Origin: Accumulibacter sp.
GTDB lineage: Bacteria > Pseudomonadota > Gammaproteobacteria > Burkholderiales > Rhodocyclaceae
Assembly (NCBI GenBank): GCA_031279425.1
Contig: JAITIQ010000156.1
Span: 1 to 39,583 of the forward strand
Length of the DNA stretch: 39,583 bases
Reading direction: 5' to 3'
The position numbers were made by a program, and so were the translations under genes. Each line of letters starts with the position of its first letter. The first letter of the stretch is position 1. The notes under the pieces are model-generated. The model did not search any database and was not told the origin of the DNA. It saw only the letters and a list, made by a program, of their open reading frames with translations. Shown here in pieces: positions 1-9,131 of the stretch.

Positions 1-1
1 G

Positions 2-607
2 ATCGTGCTCGGCTGCTCGCCCGGCGCGCCCGGTGAGATCGCGCGTGTCATGGATTCCAGCGGACAGGCGTCCTGGCTGGCCGCGCTGCATGCCTCGCCG
101 CAGGGCGTCCGCAGCATGAGCACGCGCGCGCCCGGCGTCGTCGAAACGTCCGTCAACCTGGGCATCGTCGATCTCTCTCCGGAAAGGGGCGCTTGCGAAT
201 TCCTGGCGCGTTCGCTGGTAGACAGCGCCACGGCGGAACTCGCCGAGGAGATCGCCAGCCTGTTCCGGCTATCCGGCGCCACAGCCGAGATTTCGGGCCA
301 CTATCCCGGCTGGACGCCGAACCCGGACTCAAGGCTGCTGGCTTCGTGCCGCGAGGTCTATTGCCGGAGCTTCGGCGGCGAGCCGGATATCGACGTGATT
401 CACGCTGGTCTGGAATGCGGTCTTATTGGCGGCAAATATCCAGCCATGGACATGCTCTCCCTTGGCCCGACGATCCGCGGCGCGCACGCTCCGGGAGAGC
501 GGGTCGAAGTCCGCTCGGTCGGGCACTGCTGGCGGCTGTTGCGGGAAATACTCGCGGCGCTGGCGATCGAGGCTACAGCGCATCCACCGGGATCGGCCGG
601 CCGGTGA
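2..607 (+). CDS. pepD: Aminoacyl-histidine dipeptidase (PepD-like), C-terminal part
   Basis: The reading frame is open from the left edge of the window to TGA at 605-607, so the true start lies upstream and the ORF-track GTG at 5 is internal. About 200 residues are visible, against roughly 480-490 for a full cytosol non-specific dipeptidase of the M20 metallopeptidase family. The segment HAGLECGLIGGKYPAMDMLS, followed by GPTIRGAHAPGE, is the characteristic C-terminal signature of PepD; the His and Glu in it belong to the dinuclear zinc site and substrate pocket. The family hydrolyses dipeptides such as Xaa-His in the cytoplasm. The gene converges with the minus-strand FHA-EAL gene, and their 3' ends overlap by 35 bp. 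The family is clear; the exact substrate range is not visible. Confidence 0.9.
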   Translation: MVLGCSPGAPGEIARVMDSSGQASWLAALHASPQGVRSMSTRAPGVVETSVNLGIVDLSPERGACEFLARSLVDSATAELAEEIASLFRLSGATAEISGHYPGWTPNPDSRLLASCREVYCRSFGGEPDIDVIHAGLECGLIGGKYPAMDMLSLGPTIRGAHAPGERVEVRSVGHCWRLLREILAALAIEATAHPPGSAGR

Positions 608-1682
608 GATAGCCCTGGATCAGCTTCACCCCCATGGCCACACAGGTACTGGCTTCCGCTTCGGTCTCGATGCCCTCGGCCAGCGGCACCGAACCGATGG
701 AAAGCACCATCTGCACCAGGTCATGCACGACTTTCTGTTTTCGGGGCATGGCCTTGTCCAGGTCATGGACCAGCGACATGTCGAATTTCACGAAATGCGC
801 GGGTACGTCGGTGAGCTCGAGCAGACGCGCCTGCCCGGCGCCGAAATCGTCGTAGGCGAACCGGATGTCCAGCCTGGCCAGGCATTCGGCGAACTTGCGC
901 AAATGTTCGATGCTGGTGACCGCCGACTCGTGGATTTCCACCACCAGCCGCAGGCCGGGTATCGAGCGGCGCATGTGCTCCAGCGAGAGGAGGAACACCT
1001 CGCTGAACATTTCCTTCGGGTGCGCATTGACGAACAGGCTGTTGCCGTTCAGGGCGGGAGCGAACTTGTTGATGCCGAATTCGCGGAACGCCGAACTGAG
1101 ATCCATCTCGCGATCCATGGCCCTGGCCAGGCTGAACAGCTCGATCGGGGTTTTCGGCAGGCTGGGATGATTGGCGCGACCGAGCAACTCGTAGCCGACG
1201 ATCTGCCGGGTCTTGGCTTCGACGATCGGCTGGATCGCGCCCGAGAGTCCGCGGCCCATGATCAGTTCATCGAATTCGGCTTCGTTGGAGGCAAAATGCT
1301 CCGACAGGGAACGGTCTTCCGGGATGAGCATGGTGCTCATCTGGTCGAACGGCAGGATGACGTCCGACTGTTCGAGCTGGATCTGGCGCAGCCGGTACTC
1401 GGCGCCGGCGAAATGGATGATGTCGTTTTTCTTGAGCAGGCAGTAGCCATCGACGCGGCGCCGATTGACGAAAGTGCCGTTGGTGCTGTTCTCGTCGACG
1501 AGTCTCAACTGCCCGGTGATGTCGAGATTGAGCGTGGCATGTACCCGGCTCAGCCCCAGATTGGCGATCACCAAGTCGTTTCCCTTGGCGCGCCCGATCT
1601 GGCACGGAAGCCGGGTGATCAGAAATTGCGTGCGATTGCCGTCAGAATTGGCAGCAGACTCGAGCGCCCATTGGTTTTCCAA
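573..1682 (-). CDS. FHA domain - EAL domain protein (putative c-di-GMP phosphodiesterase)
   Basis: The 369-aa protein has two domains and no visible membrane segment or signal peptide. Residues about 20-95 form a forkhead-associated domain with GR, SRVHA and NSTNGTFVN, the residues that bind phosphothreonine. Residues about 135-365 form an EAL domain. The metal- and substrate-binding positions all look retained: ELLGR in place of EALxR, FVNAHP, VEIHES, YDDFGAG, VKFDMS, AEGIET and IQGY. It is therefore probably an active c-di-GMP phosphodiesterase rather than a degenerate sensor. The FHA part suggests control by a Ser/Thr kinase, but no kinase is in the window. The start is TTG at 1682; an in-frame TGA lies eight codons upstream, so no longer form exists. 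It lies 241 bp downstream of hisD on the same strand. Confidence 0.85.
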   Translation of the reverse strand: MENQWALESAANSDGNRTQFLITRLPCQIGRAKGNDLVIANLGLSRVHATLNLDITGQLRLVDENSTNGTFVNRRRVDGYCLLKKNDIIHFAGAEYRLRQIQLEQSDVILPFDQMSTMLIPEDRSLSEHFASNEAEFDELIMGRGLSGAIQPIVEAKTRQIVGYELLGRANHPSLPKTPIELFSLARAMDREMDLSSAFREFGINKFAPALNGNSLFVNAHPKEMFSEVFLLSLEHMRRSIPGLRLVVEIHESAVTSIEHLRKFAECLARLDIRFAYDDFGAGQARLLELTDVPAHFVKFDMSLVHDLDKAMPRKQKVVHDLVQMVLSIGSVPLAEGIETEAEASTCVAMGVKLIQGYLTGRPIPVDAL

Positions 1683-1715
1683 GAAACGACCCGCGATATC
1701 GGTTCACATGGGTAA

Positions 1716-1724
1716 ACATTAGCA
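1716..1724 (-). promoter_or_regulatory. Possible extended -10 element for the FHA-EAL gene
   Basis: On the minus strand the sequence TGC-TAATGT sits about 35 bp upstream of the TTG start. It fits a TGn extended -10 box. No convincing -35 hexamer is seen at the expected distance; the upstream stretch is taken up by the T-rich tandem repeat. Confidence 0.25.
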
Positions 1725-1742
1725 GAAAAACGCAGAAAAACG
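1723..1742. repeat. Two-copy tandem 10-mer
   Basis: The decamer cagaaaaacg occurs twice head to tail (1723-1732 and 1733-1742). It lies just upstream of the possible -10 element of the FHA-EAL gene and makes a locally A/T-rich tract in a GC-rich region. It could be a binding site or a slippage product; nothing more can be said. Confidence 0.6.
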
Positions 1743-1787
1743 CCAGTCGGAATAACCAGGCACGGCGGTGGGTGCAATCCGAGGCGG

Positions 1788-1807
1788 GGAGAAAACCTTT
1801 CCGGATC
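1788..1807 (+). repeat. Dispersed repeat, copy A (20-mer shared with 18598-18617)
   Basis: The 20-mer ggagaaaacctttccggatc is found here and, in inverted orientation, at 18598-18617. Similarity continues weakly on the 5' side, with GTGC-ATCC before the 20-mer in both copies, so the 20-mer is the core of a slightly longer element. Both copies lie between genes. A chance 20-bp match in a 40-kb window is very unlikely. Confidence 0.75.
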
Positions 1808-1837
1808 TTCCAGGCGAAGCGCAGGCGCGCGATTTTT

Positions 1838-1876
1838 CCCCTCCCCGCCTTGGCGGTCTGTACAGCGGGGGAGGGG
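1838..1876. repeat. GC-rich palindromic element between hisD and the FHA-EAL gene
   Basis: The left arm CCCCTCCCCGC (1838-1848) is matched by the right arm GCGGGGGAGGGG (1865-1876) with one extra G, giving an 11-bp stem around a 16-nt loop. The run of T lies before the left arm on the plus strand, so it does not look like a normal intrinsic terminator for either strand. Its form and intergenic position suit a REP-type element. It lies 30 bp from the dispersed 20-mer, and the two may be parts of one composite repeat. Confidence 0.5.
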
Positions 1877-1923
1877 GCCGGACAAGGCCGGGAGAGGGCG
1901 TTCCGCTCGGCGCGAAGCGCTTT

Positions 1924-3243
1924 TCAGTCGTCCGATTCGATCCGGTACTCGGCGCTGCGCGCGTGCGCGGCCAATCCCTCACCCATGGCCAGCACCGAGG
2001 CGACGCGCCCGAGCGTTCCGGCGGCTTGCCGGGAAACCCGGATCAGACTGCTGCGCTTCTGGAAATCATAAACGCCCAGCGGCGAGGAAAAGCGCGCGCC
2101 GCCGGAAGTCGGCAGGACGTGATTCGGCCCCGCGCAATAATCGCCGAGCGCTTCCGAAGTCCAGCGGCCGATGAAGATGGCGCCGGCATGATGAATGCGG
2201 TCGATCCAGCGTTCGGCGTCGGCGACCGACAGTTCCAGATGTTCGGGCGCGATGCGGTTGGCGATGTCGCAGGCCTCGTCGAGATCGCGCACGGTGATCA
2301 GCGCGCCGCGCTTCTCCAGCGCGGCGCGGATGATGTCCCGGCGCGGCATCGCGGGCAGCAGCCTTTCGAGCGAGCGGGCGACGCGCTCGACGTAGGCGGC
2401 GTCGGGACACAGCAGGATGGCCTGCGCCAGCTCGTCGTGCTCGGCCTGCGAGAAAAGGTCCATCGCCAGCCAGTCGGGATCGGTGCCGCCGTCGCAGACC
2501 ACCAGGATTTCGGAAGGCCCGGCGAGCAGGTCGATGCCGACCACGCCGAACACGCGGCGCTTGGCCGCGGCGACGTAGGCGTTGCCGGGCCCGACGATCT
2601 TGTCGACCCGGGAAATCGTCCGGGTGCCGTAGGCCAGCGCGCCGACCGCCTGGGCGCCGCCGACGCAGAACACGCGATCCACGCCGGCCGTCGCCGCCGC
2701 CGCCAGCACCAGCGGGTTGCGTTCGCCGTCCGGAGTCGGAACGACCATGATCAATTCACCGACACCGGCAACCTTGGCCGGGAGCGCGTTCATCAGCACC
2801 GAGGAAGGATAGGCGGCCTTGCCGCCCGGAACGTACAGACCGACGCGGTCAAGCGGTGTCACCTTCTGGCCGAGCAGCGTGCCGGCCAGCGCGCCTTCGG
2901 TCTCCTCGTACTGCCAGCTTTGCTGCAACTGGCGCCGATGGTAGTCCCGGATGCGCCGCGCGGCCGCTTCCAGCGCCGTCCGCTGGAGTTCCGGCAGGGT
3001 TTCCAGCGCCTGCTCGAGCGCTTCTCGCGGCAGTTCGAGTTCGGCCAGCGAGGACGCGCACACGCGGTCGAAACGGCGGGTGTATTCCAGCACCGCCGCG
3101 TCGCCGCGTTCCTTCACGTCGATCAGGATGGCGGCGACGGCCTGGTCGATCGCGACGTCCTGCGCCGCGTCGAAGGCGCGCAAGGCGGCGAGTTTTTGCG
3201 CGAAGTCGGCATCGGTGCTGGAAAAACGCTGGACGGCGATCAT
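1924..3243 (-). CDS. hisD: Histidinol dehydrogenase
   Basis: The protein is 439 aa, the usual length for HisD, which carries out the last two oxidations of histidine synthesis (L-histidinol to L-histidine, 2 NAD+, zinc-dependent). Visible signatures are the NAD-binding-side stretch [44 protein letters not shown], the catalytic region IAPEHLEL, and [12 protein letters not shown] near the C-terminus. The start is the ATG at 3243, which overlaps the hisG stop (ATGA); the longer ORF in the track (to 3603) is only read-through within hisG. Translational coupling to hisG is likely. No hisC or hisB follows, although many betaproteobacteria place them here. Confidence 0.97.
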   Translation of the reverse strand: MIAVQRFSSTDADFAQKLAALRAFDAAQDVAIDQAVAAILIDVKERGDAAVLEYTRRFDRVCASSLAELELPREALEQALETLPELQRTALEAAARRIRDYHRRQLQQSWQYEETEGALAGTLLGQKVTPLDRVGLYVPGGKAAYPSSVLMNALPAKVAGVGELIMVVPTPDGERNPLVLAAAATAGVDRVFCVGGAQAVGALAYGTRTISRVDKIVGPGNAYVAAAKRRVFGVVGIDLLAGPSEILVVCDGGTDPDWLAMDLFSQAEHDELAQAILLCPDAAYVERVARSLERLLPAMPRRDIIRAALEKRGALITVRDLDEACDIANRIAPEHLELSVADAERWIDRIHHAGAIFIGRWTSEALGDYCAGPNHVLPTSGGARFSSPLGVYDFQKRSSLIRVSRQAAGTLGRVASVLAMGEGLAAHARSAEYRIESDD

Positions 3244-3884
3244 GGCTCGACCGCCCCGGCGATGGCTTCCATGATCGGCGCGAGTTTTTCGCGCTTCAAT
3301 TTCAGCGCCGCCTGATTGACGATCAGGCGCGCCGAAATGTCGACGATGTGTTCGATGGCCACCAGATCGTTGGCCTTCAGCGTCCCGCCCGTCGATACCA
3401 GATCGACGATGGCGTCCGCCAGCCCGGCCAGAGGCGCCAGTTCCATCGATCCGTACAGCTTGATCAGGTCGACGTGGACGCCCTTGGCCGCGAAATGCTC
3501 GCGCGCGATGTTGATGTATTTGGTCGCCACTTTGAGGCGGGCGCCCTGTCGCACGGCGTGTTCGTAATCGAAACCGGCCGGCACCGCGACCATCATCCGG
3601 CATCGGGCGATCTTCAGGTCGAGCGGCTGATAGAGTCCTTCGCCGCCGTTTTCGATCAGCACGTCCCTGCCGGCCACGCCGATGTCGGCCGCGCCGTACC
3701 GCACGTAAGTCGGCGCGTCGGTGGCGCGCACGACGACCACGCGCGCGTCGCTGCGGCTGGTCGGGAGGATCAGCTTGCGCGAGGACTCCGGATTCTCCAG
3801 CGGCACGATGCCGGCGGCCGCCAGCAAGGGCAGCGTTTCCTCGAAGATTCTCCCCTTCGACAGGGCAATGGTGATGCCGTCCAC
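3240..3884 (-). CDS. hisG: ATP phosphoribosyltransferase, catalytic subunit, short form
   Basis: The enzyme joins ATP and PRPP in the first, feedback-regulated step of histidine synthesis. At 214 aa it is the short HisG form, which lacks the C-terminal regulatory domain and in known organisms works in a hetero-octamer with HisZ; no hisZ is in this window. Recognisable segments are [18 protein letters not shown] at the N-terminus, [13 protein letters not shown], and the PRPP-loop-like [16 protein letters not shown]. The start is GTG at 3884 with an AAAGG-type ribosome binding site upstream. It is the first gene of a two-gene hisG-hisD unit. Confidence 0.96.
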   Translation of the reverse strand: MDGITIALSKGRIFEETLPLLAAAGIVPLENPESSRKLILPTSRSDARVVVVRATDAPTYVRYGAADIGVAGRDVLIENGGEGLYQPLDLKIARCRMMVAVPAGFDYEHAVRQGARLKVATKYINIAREHFAAKGVHVDLIKLYGSMELAPLAGLADAIVDLVSTGGTLKANDLVAIEHIVDISARLIVNQAALKLKREKLAPIMEAIAGAVEP

Positions 3885-4021
3885 GGCGTGCCTTTTGCGA
3901 AAAGGAAGAATTCTACCCTCAACGTCCGCCTCATGAATCCAGCATGCGCAGACCGCCAGGGCGCCCGGATGCTATATTTGCACCCACCGCGTTCCACCGA
4001 TCCGCCGAGGAGCAAAGAAGC

Positions 4022-4345
4022 ATGGCGTACGTCGTCACCGAGAACTGCATCAAGTGCAAATACACCGATTGTGTCGACATCTGCCCTGTGAATTGCTTCC
4101 GCGAAGGCCCCAACTTCCTGGTCATCGATCCCGACGCGTGCATCGATTGCACGCTGTGCGTCGCCGAGTGCCCCGCGTCGGCCATCTTCGCCGAGGACGA
4201 CGTGCCGGACGGAATGCGGGGCTTCATTGCGCTCAACGCCGAGCTCTGCAGGATCTGGCCGCCGATCACCGAGCGCAGGAACCCGCTGGACGACGCCGAT
4301 GCCTGGAACGGCATTGCCGACAAGCTGGACCAGCTCGAGCGCTGA
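4022..4345 (+). CDS. fdxA: Seven-iron ferredoxin, FdxA type
   Basis: A 107-aa soluble electron carrier. Cys9, Cys17 and Cys50 match the ligands of a [3Fe-4S] cluster, and Cys21, Cys40, Cys43 and Cys46 match those of a [4Fe-4S] cluster, by comparison with Azotobacter-type ferredoxin I. Cys12 and Cys25 are the extra cysteines usual in that family. The C-terminal extension of about 50 residues ([19 protein letters not shown]) is also typical. The start is the ATG at 4022 with AGGAG about 10 bp upstream; the longer ORF from 3944 is an artefact. The 3' end is 10 bp from the next gene, so the two are probably co-transcribed, though no functional link is evident. Confidence 0.95.
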   Translation: MAYVVTENCIKCKYTDCVDICPVNCFREGPNFLVIDPDACIDCTLCVAECPASAIFAEDDVPDGMRGFIALNAELCRIWPPITERRNPLDDADAWNGIADKLDQLER

Positions 4346-4355
4346 CGGGCCAGGC

Positions 4356-7088
4356 GTGCTGGCCCTGCCTCCCGGCGAGGACTTCTTCGACGAGGTGGCC
4401 TCGCACGTCCTCTCGCGCTGGCCCGGCCCCGATCTTTCGGGGCTGCGCGTCCTGGTGCCGGCGCTGCCGATCGCGGCGGAGTTGCGCGCGGCGCTCGCGC
4501 GCGCGGCGCCGGGGCCGCTCCTGCTTCCCCGCTGCGACACCCTGCGCAACTGGGTGGGCGGTGAGCCGCTGCCCGGCGTTCCGCAGCCCTTGCCGGAAGC
4601 CGAGCGTCGCGTGTTGCTGCATGAAGCGCTGCGTCAGCGGAACTGGTTCGACGAAGCGGCGCTGTGGGGCATCGCCGACGAACTGGCCGGATTGTTCGAC
4701 GAGCTGACCGCCGCGGCGGTGCGGCTGCCCGACGACGCGGCGGACTTTGCCGAGCAGTTGGGGCGGGCCTACGCCCTGCGCGCCTCGGCGCCGCTCGCCT
4801 TCGAGGCGCGTGTTGTGCATGAATTGTGGCGGGCGCAATCGACGGTCGGCACGCCGGACGCGGCGGCGGTCTACCGCCTGCGTCTGGCTGAGCTCGCCCG
4901 GCGCGCGACGGCGGCGGCCGAAACGTCACAGCCGCCTCAGCCGCTCCTGGTACTGCTCGACGCCGCGCCGGACGAGGCGCTCGCTCCGGCCGAAGGCGAT
5001 TTTCTGCGCCGCTACGGCGCCGCGCAGCCGGTGGAAGTGGTTCATCCGCAGGCGCGCGAGGCCCGTTCCACGCCGCTCCTGGCGACACTCGCCGCCGCCT
5101 GGCCCGATACGCGGGAAAGCGCGCCCATCGGTGAACGCGCGCGCGCGCTGGTATCCCGCCATGCGCAGGGAACGCTGACGGGACGCCTAGCGCTGATGCC
5201 GGCCGCCGGACGCGAAGAGGAAGCGCGCGCGGCGGTGGCGCAGATCGGCGCCTGGCTTGCCGAGGGACTGCGCCGCATCGCGCTCATCGCGCAGGATCGC
5301 CTGACGGCGCGGCGCGTGCGCGCGCTGCTGGAACGCGAGCGCGTGCTGGTCAACGACGAAACCGGCTGGCTGCTGTCCACTTCGCGCGCCGCCGCTTCGG
5401 TCGACGCGCTGATCGAAGTCGCGGCGGGCCAGGCGTATTACCGCGATCTGCTCGATCTCGCCAAGTCGCCGTTCATTTTTTCCGACATCGGCGAAGAAGA
5501 TCGCCTCCGGGCCGTGTCCAGTCTGGAGGCGTCGATTCGCGCCAAGTCGGCCACCTCCGGCGCCCGCATCCGGCGCGCGCTGCTCGAGTTCGACACGCCG
5601 GACCGGCCGCTCGGCTTCCTGCTGCTCGACCGCGTCGAAGCGGCCATGGCCCGGCTGCGCGCGGGATCGGCGCCGCTGGCGCTCTGGCTCGAACGGCTTG
5701 CCGCCGCGCTCGATGCGGTCGGCATGACAGAGGCGCTGGCTTCCGACGCGGCCGGTATCAGGCTGCTCGAGCTCCTGGCGGCGCGCCGCGAGGAACTGGC
5801 GGGAAACGCCTCGCCGTTTTCCTTCGAGGTCTGGCGCGACTGGCTTGACCGCGAGCTCGAAGCCGCCAGTTTCCGCGATGAAGACATCGTCAGCCCGATC
5901 GTCGTGACGCCGCTCAACGCCGTTTCCCTGCGCCGTTTCGAAGCCGCGCTGCTGCTCGGCGGCGACGCCGCGCAGCTTGCGCCGGCGGAACACGCCGAGT
6001 TCTTCAACGCCTCGGTGCGCCGCGAACTGGGCCTGGCCACCCATGAGGACGGCGAGCGCCGATTCCAGCGCGATCTCGAACTATTGCTGGCGACGGTGCC
6101 GCGCGTGGTGGTCAGCTGGCAATCGCGACGTGACGGGGAGGCCGTTCCTCTCTCGCCCGGATTGTCACTTTTGTCTACGCTGCACGATCTGGCCTGGGGA
6201 GACGATCTGTACCGGCCTTCGCCGCCGATGTCCGGCGACGCCGTGGATGGTCGGGCCGACGCGGCCACCGCGCCGTCCGCCGCCGCGCTCGCCGCGCCCG
6301 TCGCGCCGCCGGCGCTGATCCCGCGGCGCGTCTCGGTCAGCGCCTACGGGACGCTGGTCGATTGTCCCTACCGTTTTTTCGCCCGCTACGTGCTGGGTCT
6401 CGCGCCGATGGACGAAGTGAGCGAGGAAATGGACAAGAGCGGGTACGGCGAGCGCGTACACCGCGTCCTGGAACGCTTCCATACGCGCTGTCCGGTCGTT
6501 GCGGACCTGTCTCATGAAGAGGCGCTGCAAGCCCTGCGCGAGTGTACGGACGAGGTTTTCGCCCCCGCCGTGCGCGACGACCTGCTGGCCGTCGGCTGGC
6601 GCGCGCGCTGGGAAAAGCGCCTGTCCGCGTACCTCGCCTGGCAGCGCGGGCAGGAAGCCGGGGGCTGGCGCTGGGAACGGGCCGAAGCGCGGTTTGCCCG
6701 CGCCTTGCCGCTCTCGGACGGCGGCGCCGTCGAACTCTATGGCCGGATCGACCGCATCGACCGCCGCGCCGGGGAAGCCGCGCTCTACGACTACAAGACG
6801 CAAGCAACCGAGATGGTCAAAAAACGCCTCGCCGACGATGTGCAGCTGCCGGCCTACGCGCTGATGCACGGGAACGCGGCGGAAGCGGCCTATGTCCTAC
6901 TCGACGGCGACACGGTCGACGCCCTGCCGGATCGCGGCTCGCGAGCGCTGTGCGAGGAAGCCGCGGCGCAGGGCGGGCGGCTCGCCGCCCTGTTCGAGGC
7001 CATGCGCGCCGGCGCCGCGCTGCCGGCGCACGGCGTCGACCGGGTCTGCCGCTGGTGTGAAATGCGCGGGCTGTGCCGCAAGGAGTGA
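4356..7088 (+). CDS. AddB-like PD-(D/E)XK nuclease with Fe-S cluster motif
   Basis: The protein is 910 aa from GTG at 4356, the first in-frame start after the ferredoxin stop. The last 240 residues form an AddB/RecB-type nuclease domain: GERVHRVLERFH, then GRIDRID and ALYDYKTQ, which carry the metal-binding acidic residues and catalytic Lys, then QLPAYALM. Four cysteines, C670 (CPYRFF) and C898, C901 and C907 (CRWCEMRGLC), match the iron-sulfur staple of AddB and related nucleases. The N-terminal 600 residues look like the inactive helicase fold of AddB; no GxGKT Walker A is present. AddB normally acts with an AddA helicase-nuclease in double-strand break repair, yet no addA is adjacent. The family call is good; the in vivo role (recombination or other DNA repair) is inferred. 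Confidence 0.85.
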   Translation: MLALPPGEDFFDEVASHVLSRWPGPDLSGLRVLVPALPIAAELRAALARAAPGPLLLPRCDTLRNWVGGEPLPGVPQPLPEAERRVLLHEALRQRNWFDEAALWGIADELAGLFDELTAAAVRLPDDAADFAEQLGRAYALRASAPLAFEARVVHELWRAQSTVGTPDAAAVYRLRLAELARRATAAAETSQPPQPLLVLLDAAPDEALAPAEGDFLRRYGAAQPVEVVHPQAREARSTPLLATLAAAWPDTRESAPIGERARALVSRHAQGTLTGRLALMPAAGREEEARAAVAQIGAWLAEGLRRIALIAQDRLTARRVRALLERERVLVNDETGWLLSTSRAAASVDALIEVAAGQAYYRDLLDLAKSPFIFSDIGEEDRLRAVSSLEASIRAKSATSGARIRRALLEFDTPDRPLGFLLLDRVEAAMARLRAGSAPLALWLERLAAALDAVGMTEALASDAAGIRLLELLAARREELAGNASPFSFEVWRDWLDRELEAASFRDEDIVSPIVVTPLNAVSLRRFEAALLLGGDAAQLAPAEHAEFFNASVRRELGLATHEDGERRFQRDLELLLATVPRVVVSWQSRRDGEAVPLSPGLSLLSTLHDLAWGDDLYRPSPPMSGDAVDGRADAATAPSAAALAAPVAPPALIPRRVSVSAYGTLVDCPYRFFARYVLGLAPMDEVSEEMDKSGYGERVHRVLERFHTRCPVVADLSHEEALQALRECTDEVFAPAVRDDLLAVGWRARWEKRLSAYLAWQRGQEAGGWRWERAEARFARALPLSDGGAVELYGRIDRIDRRAGEAALYDYKTQATEMVKKRLADDVQLPAYALMHGNAAEAAYVLLDGDTVDALPDRGSRALCEEAAAQGGRLAALFEAMRAGAALPAHGVDRVCRWCEMRGLCRKE

Positions 7089-7192
7089 AAGGCGATCGAG
7101 CCATTCCATTTGCACGTCGGCACGGCGCCCGGAGTCCGACGGTTTCTCATGTTCTGCCCGATCGTTCCATCCCATTTGCCAAGGAGTTCCAG

Positions 7193-9067
7193 TTGCTCAA
7201 GCTGCTCAAGTTGTTCGAAAAAACCGTCGATCCCTATCCCGCCGCCGCGCCCGCCGTGCCGCCGCGCGAATTCCTCACCTTCGTCTGGCAGTGTACCGAG
7301 GGGATACGCGGCCTGATCGCCGGGATGATGGCCTGCACGGCGGCGGTCGGCGCCTTCGAGGCGCTGCTCTTCGCCGTGCTCGGCAAGGTGGTCGATTGGC
7401 TCACCGCGATCGACCCGGCGCATTTGTGGGACGAAGCCGGCGGCCGCCTGCTCCTGCTCCTCGGCGCCATCCTCGCCGCCGTCGCCGTCACCTGCCTGCA
7501 GACGCTGATCAAGCACCAGGCGCTGGCGGGCAATTTCGCCATGCGCCTGCGCTGGAATTTCCACCGCCTGCTGCTTGGGCAGAGCATGAGCTTCTTCCAC
7601 GACGAATTTGCCGGCCGCATCTCCGCCAAGGTGATGCAGACGGCCCTGGCCGTGCGCGACACCTGTTTCATCCTCACCGACATCCTGGTCTTCGTCGTCA
7701 TCTATTTCCTCACGCTGGTGCTGGTGCTCGGCAGCTTCGATGGCTGGATGCTCGCGCCGATCTTCGCCTGGTTCGTCTGCTACCTCGCCGCGCTGCGCTA
7801 CTTCGTGCCGCGCTTGGCGCGGGTGTCGAAGGAACAGGCCGACGCGCGCGCCTCGATGACCGGGCGGGTGGCCGACGCCTATACCAACATCGCCACGGTC
7901 AAGCTCTTTTCCCACGCCGGAAGGGAGGCCGCCTACGCGCGCGAGTCGATGCAGGAGTTCCTGATCAATGTCCATGCGATGATGCGCCTGGTGAGCGGCA
8001 TCCAGGTCGTGCAGTTCGCCATGGCCATGGGGCTCGTCGTCGCCACCGGCGGCACGGCGCTGTGGCTGTGGACGGTGGGCGAAGTCGGCGTCGGCGCGCT
8101 GGCGGCGTCGACGGCGATGGCCTTGCGCCTGAACGGCATGTCGCACTGGATCATGTGGGAAATGGCGCAACTCTTCGAAAACGTGGGCACGGTGCAGGAC
8201 GGCATCCGCACGCTCACCGGCGTCCCCGAAGTGGTCGACCGGCCCGATGCGCGCGATCTTGCCGTGACGCGCGGGGAAATCCGCTTCGAGCGCGTCTGTT
8301 TTTCGTATGACGCGAGGAAGGATCTGCCCCGGGTCATCGACGGATTCGACCTCATCATCCGTCCCGGCGAGAAAATCGGCCTCGTCGGCCGTTCGGGCGC
8401 GGGCAAATCGACCCTGGTCAACCTGTTGCTGCGCTTTTACGACACCGACGCCGGCCGCATCCTCATCGACGGACAGGACATCGCCGCCGTCACCCAGGAC
8501 AGCCTGCGCGAGAACATCGGCATGGTCACCCAGGATAGTTCCCTGCTGCACCGCTCGGTGCGCGACAACATCCTCTACGGCCGCCCCGACGCGACGGAAG
8601 AACGGATGCTCTCGGCGGCGCGCCGCGCCGAAGCGCACGGCTTCATCGAAAGACTCACCGACCCGGCGGGGCGCGGCGGCTACGACGCCCACGTCGGCGA
8701 GCGGGGCGTGAAGCTCTCCGGCGGCCAGCGCCAACGCATCGCCATCGCGCGCGTGATGTTGAAGGACGCGCCGATCCTGCTGCTCGACGAAGCGACCAGC
8801 GCGCTCGATTCCGAGGTCGAGGAAGCGATCCAGAAGAGCCTGTACCGCCTGATGGAAGGCAAGACCGTGGTGGCCATCGCGCACCGCCTGTCGACCATCG
8901 CCGCGATGGATCGCCTGATCGTCGTCGACCGCGGCCGCATCGTCGAGGAAGGCGATCACAAGAGCCTGCTCGCGCGCGGCGGCCTCTACGCCCGCCTGTG
9001 GGCGCGCCAGAGCGGCGGTTTTCTCGGCAACGACGCGGGAGAGGAGATCGCGGCGAACGCGGCGTGA
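7193..9067 (+). CDS. ABC transporter, fused membrane and ATPase domains (exporter type)
   Basis: A 624-aa half-transporter. The first about 330 residues hold the membrane domain with around six hydrophobic segments, for example DILVFVVIYFLTLVLVL and VVQFAMAMGLVVATGG. The ATPase domain follows: Walker A GRSGAGKST, Q-loop VTQDSSLLH, signature LSGGQRQRIAIAR, Walker B ILLLDEATSALD and H-loop IAHRLST. This is the MsbA/multidrug exporter arrangement and it probably acts as a homodimer; the substrate cannot be read from sequence. I chose the TTG at 7193 because AAGGAG lies 6 bp before it; the ORF-track start at 7073 would overlap the nuclease gene and add a non-homologous leader. It ends just before a clear terminator. 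Confidence 0.9.
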   Translation: MLKLLKLFEKTVDPYPAAAPAVPPREFLTFVWQCTEGIRGLIAGMMACTAAVGAFEALLFAVLGKVVDWLTAIDPAHLWDEAGGRLLLLLGAILAAVAVTCLQTLIKHQALAGNFAMRLRWNFHRLLLGQSMSFFHDEFAGRISAKVMQTALAVRDTCFILTDILVFVVIYFLTLVLVLGSFDGWMLAPIFAWFVCYLAALRYFVPRLARVSKEQADARASMTGRVADAYTNIATVKLFSHAGREAAYARESMQEFLINVHAMMRLVSGIQVVQFAMAMGLVVATGGTALWLWTVGEVGVGALAASTAMALRLNGMSHWIMWEMAQLFENVGTVQDGIRTLTGVPEVVDRPDARDLAVTRGEIRFERVCFSYDARKDLPRVIDGFDLIIRPGEKIGLVGRSGAGKSTLVNLLLRFYDTDAGRILIDGQDIAAVTQDSLRENIGMVTQDSSLLHRSVRDNILYGRPDATEERMLSAARRAEAHGFIERLTDPAGRGGYDAHVGERGVKLSGGQRQRIAIARVMLKDAPILLLDEATSALDSEVEEAIQKSLYRLMEGKTVVAIAHRLSTIAAMDRLIVVDRGRIVEEGDHKSLLARGGLYARLWARQSGGFLGNDAGEEIAANAA

Positions 9068-9085
9068 ATCTCTTCGGGTACATTC

Positions 9086-9099
9086 CCCGCTGCTTGCGG
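9086..9099. repeat. Small hairpin upstream of the terminator
   Basis: CCGC and GCGG pair around a five-base loop in the stretch after the exporter gene (ccccgctgcttgcggcg). It lies 33 bp before the terminator hairpin. Such GC hairpins near ATCAAA are common REP-like intergenic pieces; this is a pattern call only. Confidence 0.35.
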
Positions 9100-9131
9100 C
9101 GTATCAAAACAACATATGCTGCCGCTCGATA

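Noticed and set aside
6890-8959. 689-aa minus-strand ORF under the nuclease and ABC exporter genes
   Set aside because: The plus-strand genes have full motif sets; this frame has none.
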